Shown here piece after piece: positions 61,101 through 64,000 of a stretch of 64,000 bases of DNA (positions within the stretch are counted from its first letter, which is position 1; each line of letters starts with the position of its first letter). The stretch is from Rhodanobacteraceae bacterium (GTDB lineage: Bacteria; Pseudomonadota; Gammaproteobacteria; Xanthomonadales; SZUA-5). The DNA lies in contig JACKOW010000002.1 in the NCBI GenBank assembly GCA_024234055.1, positions 186,001 to 250,000 of the forward strand. The letters run 5' to 3'. A program made the position numbers and the translations under genes. A model generated the notes under the pieces. It made no database searches, was not told the DNA's origin, and was given only the letters and a program-made list of their open reading frames with translations.

Positions 61101-61448
61101 CTACCCGGCGCGGGAGAAGAGATACATACCCAACAAGACGATAAAGACCGGTAGTCGGGACAGCAGCACGCGCATGTCCGCAGACACGGGCAGCCGTTGC
61201 GTGAGTCGTTGTGGGGCGATCGCCGAAGTGGCGAGTACCATCGCCAGCATAAGGCCGCTGGCGAATGCACCGATCGCCATGATCGGGTTGTTAAGCCCAG
61301 CCGCCATCACGGAGATCACGAAGCCCGCGAATGCGACCGGCACTGTAGCCACCAGGCTCAGCCCGCGAATGACGTAATCCAGCCCCTTGATCACGCTGCC
61401 AAATAGCGTCTTCTTCTTTTGTTCTACGGCTTGTTCGGGGTCGGCCAT
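61101..61448 (-). CDS. small hypothetical membrane protein, 115 aa
   Basis: The protein has about three hydrophobic segments (VATVPVAFAGFVISVMAAG, MAIGAFASGLMLAMVLATS, VFIVLLGMYLF) after a charged N terminus, MADPEQAVEQKKK. I do not recognise a family. The IS66 insertion lies directly downstream of its stop codon, so the gene itself is intact. The ribosome site before the ATG at 61448 is weak. Confidence 0.6.
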   Translation of the reverse strand: MADPEQAVEQKKKTLFGSVIKGLDYVIRGLSLVATVPVAFAGFVISVMAAGLNNPIMAIGAFASGLMLAMVLATSAIAPQRLTQRLPVSADMRVLLSRLPVFIVLLGMYLFSRAG

Positions 61449-61867
61449 GGAAGCGTTATCCGGGATGCGATCGGAGCGAGCATAGCTGGGTCACGACCTC
61501 GAAGGACGGCAGTGATTGAGCCAATTTGCAAGGTGCGCGGGGCGGGTTCGCGTGCAGCTCGGCACTGGCATGGGTTTGGTGCGCGCAGGATCTGTACACC
61601 CAAGGCCAGCAGTCATGAGATGGCACGTCTCCTGTTTTCTCCGGTGCAACGGCCGGGGTGTAACAGGGGCGGCCGCTGGCGCCTGTCCGCACCGCCTGCA
61701 GCGCACCTTGCAGGCAGAGTCGCGCAGCGACCAGCTTCCGCACCTGGGCTCCATGGGCTTGATAACACGGAGTCGGGCATACTCACCGCGCAGTCACACT
61801 CCGACGAGCCTTGACGGGCTCCAATGCCGATCGCCAACCCGGCACCCAAGCCGAAAGGGTGAGTCCC
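61449..61867. other. 419-base gap without gene
   Basis: No gene, REP copy or terminator was recognised between the two membrane-protein genes. The region is GC-rich, and several open frames overlap one another without good ribosome sites or family similarity. Confidence 0.4.
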
Positions 61868-62386
61868 ATGAAGTTCGCGACCATCCATAAGCCCGTCAGC
61901 ATTGCTTTGTACGTGCTGTCGCTCGGAATGCCCGGCTATTACGTGGGATCCCCGCATGGGTTCTTCGAGTATCTGGGCATCTACAATCTGGTTTTGGGTT
62001 GGTTGGGCCTGTTGTTCGGGCAAGTCGCCTGGTTCGCGAACCCCCTGTTTCTGTTGTCTTTCCGAAAGATCTCGCAGAAATCCTCTGCCAAGCTGGCGAT
62101 CTGGTCGCTTGCTGTGGCCCTTACCTTTCTGGTGAACCCGCGGATGGTGCGAAACACCGCGCAGATGGGAGAGATCATTCACGGCTTCGGTTTGGGCTAC
62201 GCACTTTGGGTCAGCGCCATTGCCGTCATGGCGATCGGCCAGTACCGGATGTCGCAAGGACACGACAAGCTGGCCGCCGCCAAGCCTGCACTCGGGACAG
62301 CGGCAGGCATCCTTGCTTTGTATGTCGTCTATTTCTTCCTCTTTCCAATTCCCGAGTCGCTGGCCATTGGAATTTTTGGTCGTTAG
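61868..62386 (+). CDS. hypothetical multipass membrane protein, 172 aa
   Basis: The protein has about four or five hydrophobic segments (for example VSIALYVLSLGMPGYYVGS, YNLVLGWLGLLFGQVAWFANPLFLL and GILALYVVYFFLFP cut into separate helices), with no conserved motif that I recognise. The ATG at 61868 is preceded by AAAGGGTGAG. It is followed within 4 bases of its stop by a REP hairpin. Confidence 0.6.
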   Translation: MKFATIHKPVSIALYVLSLGMPGYYVGSPHGFFEYLGIYNLVLGWLGLLFGQVAWFANPLFLLSFRKISQKSSAKLAIWSLAVALTFLVNPRMVRNTAQMGEIIHGFGLGYALWVSAIAVMAIGQYRMSQGHDKLAAAKPALGTAAGILALYVVYFFLFPIPESLAIGIFGR

Positions 62387-62389
62387 CGA

Positions 62390-62465
62390 GTAGCCCGGGT
62401 AAGCGCAGCGCACCCGGGACGGCACGCACCAAGAGCCCCGGGTGCGCTGCGCTTACCCGGGCTAC
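62390..62465. repeat. REP hairpin, GTAGCCCGGGTAAGCGCAGCG family
   Basis: A near-perfect long hairpin, GTAGCCCGGGTAAGCGCAGC mirrored by GCTGCGCTTACCCGGGCTAC, with a short loop. A second copy lies at 63536-63611. The two copies bracket the toxin-antitoxin pair. Confidence 0.9.
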
Positions 62466-62627
62466 GCAGGCTGCGTTGGCAACGACGGCCACAGGGCTTC
62501 TTGGTACGAAGAATTCCCGTGTGCCCGCGCCGCCATGCGCTTGCACCGGCATGTTTCCGGCACCGCTGGGCGCGGCTCGAATCTGTGTTGACATCAGCTA
62601 CACGTGGCGCCACACTTTGTATATCAC

Positions 62628-62641
62628 TTGTGTATGCACAA
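62628..62641. promoter_or_regulatory. candidate TA operator
   Basis: TTGTGTATGCACAA is a perfect inverted repeat (TTGTG-N4-CACAA) 13 bases upstream of the antitoxin ATG, overlapping the likely -10 region. DUF1778 antitoxins repress their own operons by binding such palindromes near the start. Confidence 0.55.
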
Positions 62642-62654
62642 ATAGGAGACGCCA

Positions 62655-62927
62655 ATGCGTGACGCCGCCATCAATCTGCGCGCCCTGCCCGAACAGCGTG
62701 ACCTGATCGATCAAGCTGCGAGCCTGCTCGGCAAGAACCGTTCGGACTTCATGCTTGAAGCGGCCTGCGAACGCGCTCAGGCCGTGCTGCTGGATCAGGT
62801 CTTCTTCAGCCTGGACGCCAGCAAATTCAAGGCGTTCTTGGCAATGCTCGACGCGCCTCCCAGTGCCAATCCCGGGCTTGAGCGCCTTATGGCCGTGAAG
62901 GCCCCTTGGAACTCCGGCGCCGCATGA
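62655..62927 (+). CDS. DUF1778 (TacA-type) antitoxin
   Basis: The 90-aa protein has a ribbon-helix-helix N terminus with INLRALPEQRDLIDQAASLLGKNRSDFMLEAACERA, the DUF1778 signature, and a C-terminal segment that would bind the toxin. It neutralises the following GNAT toxin and represses the operon. GGAG precedes the ATG. The stop overlaps the toxin start (ATGA). Confidence 0.93.
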   Translation: MRDAAINLRALPEQRDLIDQAASLLGKNRSDFMLEAACERAQAVLLDQVFFSLDASKFKAFLAMLDAPPSANPGLERLMAVKAPWNSGAA

Positions 62928-63412
62928 GCTTGCAGATCAGTGCGCCGCAGCCGCTGGCCACGACCCATCGACTGGATGACTTTGCCAGTGGCGAGGCGGT
63001 TCTGGACGAATGGCTCAAACGCCGCGCTCTGACCAACCAGTTCAGTGGAGCCAGCCGCACCTTTGTCGTGGCCGATCCGGATCAATGTGTTTTCGGCTAT
63101 TACGCGATGGCGGCGGGCGCTGTCTCGCACCAAATCTCCACAAGCGCCGTGCGTCGCAACATGCCCGACCCGGTTCCGGTGATGGTTCTCGCCAGACTCG
63201 CGGTCGACCATCGTGCCCAGGGCCTCAAGTTGGGTGGTGCGCTACTGCAGGACGCCGTGATTCGGGCGTTGACGGTTTCGCAGAACGCCGGTGTTCGGGC
63301 ACTGCTGGTACACGCGCTGCACGACCGCGCCAAGGCATTCTACGAGCACTACGGTTTTCAGGCATCGCCGCTCAATCCTATGACGCTGATGCTGCGCTTG
63401 AACTCTGGATGA
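62924..63412 (+). CDS. GNAT-family (TacT-type) toxin
   Basis: The 162-aa acetyltransferase toxin has CVFGYYAMAAGAVSH, LARLAVDHRAQGLKLGGALLQDA and AKAFYEHYGFQASPLNPMTLML with the catalytic-Tyr region of the TacT/AtaT group. These toxins acetylate the amino group of aminoacyl-tRNAs and stop translation. The gene overlaps the antitoxin by 4 bases. Its match to the family is strong; tRNA specificity is not visible. Confidence 0.92.
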   Translation: MSLQISAPQPLATTHRLDDFASGEAVLDEWLKRRALTNQFSGASRTFVVADPDQCVFGYYAMAAGAVSHQISTSAVRRNMPDPVPVMVLARLAVDHRAQGLKLGGALLQDAVIRALTVSQNAGVRALLVHALHDRAKAFYEHYGFQASPLNPMTLMLRLNSG

Positions 63413-63535
63413 CCCTGTCGCTGCCGTGCCCACGATGGCCGTGGCCGGTGGTCGGCCGCCCGATCTGCAGTTGAATGCGCTCAGTGTGGGAGTGACCACT
63501 CCGCTGGGGCTGCGCCATGCCGGGGACGGCAGCGA

Positions 63536-63611
63536 GTAGCCCGGGCAAGCGCAGCGCACCCGGGACGGCCCGCACCAAGAGCCCCGGGTGCGCTGCGCTT
63601 ACCCGGGCTAC
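63536..63611. repeat. REP hairpin copy, GTAGCCCGGG family
   Basis: A second copy of the hairpin at 62390-62465, starting GTAGCCCGGGCAAGCGCAGC and ending GCTGCGCTTACCCGGGCTAC. It lies downstream of the toxin gene. Confidence 0.9.
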
Positions 63612-63663
63612 GCTGGTTGTCGCAGGTCGCATTGCTCGCGTAGGGCCCACGAGAATGAACACG

Positions 63664-63843
63664 GATCAGGACGGGTCACGCGTGATTGCGGCCTTGGAGT
63701 TGCGCGCATCACCTGCCTGGATGAGAAAGGCCACTCCGGTGGGCGCGGACTGATGTCGGCTCGGCGATTGGCGGCGGAATCCGCGTTGCGGAGCCGCTCG
63801 CCGCCGTCCATGGTCCGGGTGGCGGGCTCTGCCGCGCTTGAAG
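63664..63843. repeat. 180-bp dispersed repeat, copy B
   Basis: A second copy of the segment at 56101-56281, same orientation, with the same GGACGGGTCACGCGTG start and GATTGGCGGCGGAATC core. No gene is supported in it. Confidence 0.75.
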
Positions 63844-63881
63844 ATCCGCCTTCCGCGGGTTGAGGCTTTCTGGAAACCACG

Positions 63882-64000
63882 ATGCGATGCAATACACGAC
63901 TGGCCGTCTGCCTGTTTTTCTCGATCCCGGCGCTGTGCCAGGCGGCCGAGTCGCCAGCCCAGGCCGCCTTTGAGCAGCTCAAGACCCTGGTTGGCCAGTG
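63882..64000 (+). CDS. exported protein, 5' part only
   Basis: The window ends inside this gene. The 39 visible residues start with a signal peptide (RLAVCLFFSIPALCQA) followed by AAFEQLKTLVGQ, reminiscent of the start of DUF1579-like exported proteins. No function can be assigned. The ATG at 63882 is 38 bases after the copy B repeat. Confidence 0.55.
   Translation, partial: MRCNTRLAVCLFFSIPALCQAAESPAQAAFEQLKTLVGQ

Noticed and set aside
61449..61867. Several overlapping open frames of 87-131 aa
   Set aside because: They overlap one another on both strands, lack ribosome sites and have no family similarity.

Overview
The window is about 64 kb of GC-rich DNA from a gammaproteobacterium. The petABC-sspA-sspB order, the SspB, DUF3301 and YigB-like genes, and the many REP-type palindromes suggest a Xanthomonadales-like bacterium (an inference; no rRNA is present). 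The sox genes, extra cytochromes and betaine-lipid genes suggest a free-living, thiosulfate-oxidising, aerobic mixotroph.

Layout. 1-16.9 kb is mostly housekeeping: the end of a DUF1631 gene, nadC, a Ser/Thr kinase fused to a formylglycine-generating-enzyme-like domain with a partner FHA protein, DUF3301, sspB/sspA, cytochrome bc1 (petABC), gdhA, a DegS-like protease, a btaAB-like betaine-lipid pair, a HAD phosphatase and a GNAT acetyltransferase. 17.2-39.6 kb is a sulfur-oxidation island. It holds an octaheme tetrathionate-reductase-like cytochrome, a heptaheme/b-type fusion cytochrome, three two-gene sets of YeeE/YedE sulfur-species transporters (one fused to a rhodanese-like domain lacking its Cys), an exported DsrE protein, a FadL porin and a CsoR/CstR-like repressor. 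It also holds a full soxCDYZAXB operon, a SoxH-like metallo-hydrolase, two rhodaneses and an ETHE1/Blh-like persulfide dioxygenase. Together these could import sulfur species, oxidise thiosulfate to sulfate through Sox with SoxCD, manage persulfides and pass electrons to the quinone or cytochrome pool.

39.9-51.4 kb is a polyamine/arginine-type catabolic cluster: aldehyde dehydrogenase, agmatinase, GabT-like aminotransferase, nitrilase-family hydrolase, a large PLP decarboxylase, an ATP-grasp enzyme and a C45-type Ntn hydrolase. The ATP-grasp/Ntn-hydrolase pair is not part of the textbook routes and may be a ligate-then-hydrolyse variant of the gamma-glutamyl-putrescine logic. A membrane protein and a patatin-like phospholipase follow.

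53.6-64 kb is an accessory region with visibly lower GC in part. It has an AIPR-type defence protein, an unrecognised 438-aa protein, a small orphan gene, a decayed excisionase/PIN toxin-antitoxin locus, a complete IS66-family element with an 8-bp target duplication, a TacA/TacT-type toxin-antitoxin pair between two REP hairpins, and a 180-bp dispersed repeat at both sides. Repeat sequences are abundant throughout, including heptamer arrays, a 145-bp tandem repeat, a MITE-like element and several REP families. I saw no tRNA, rRNA or CRISPR array.
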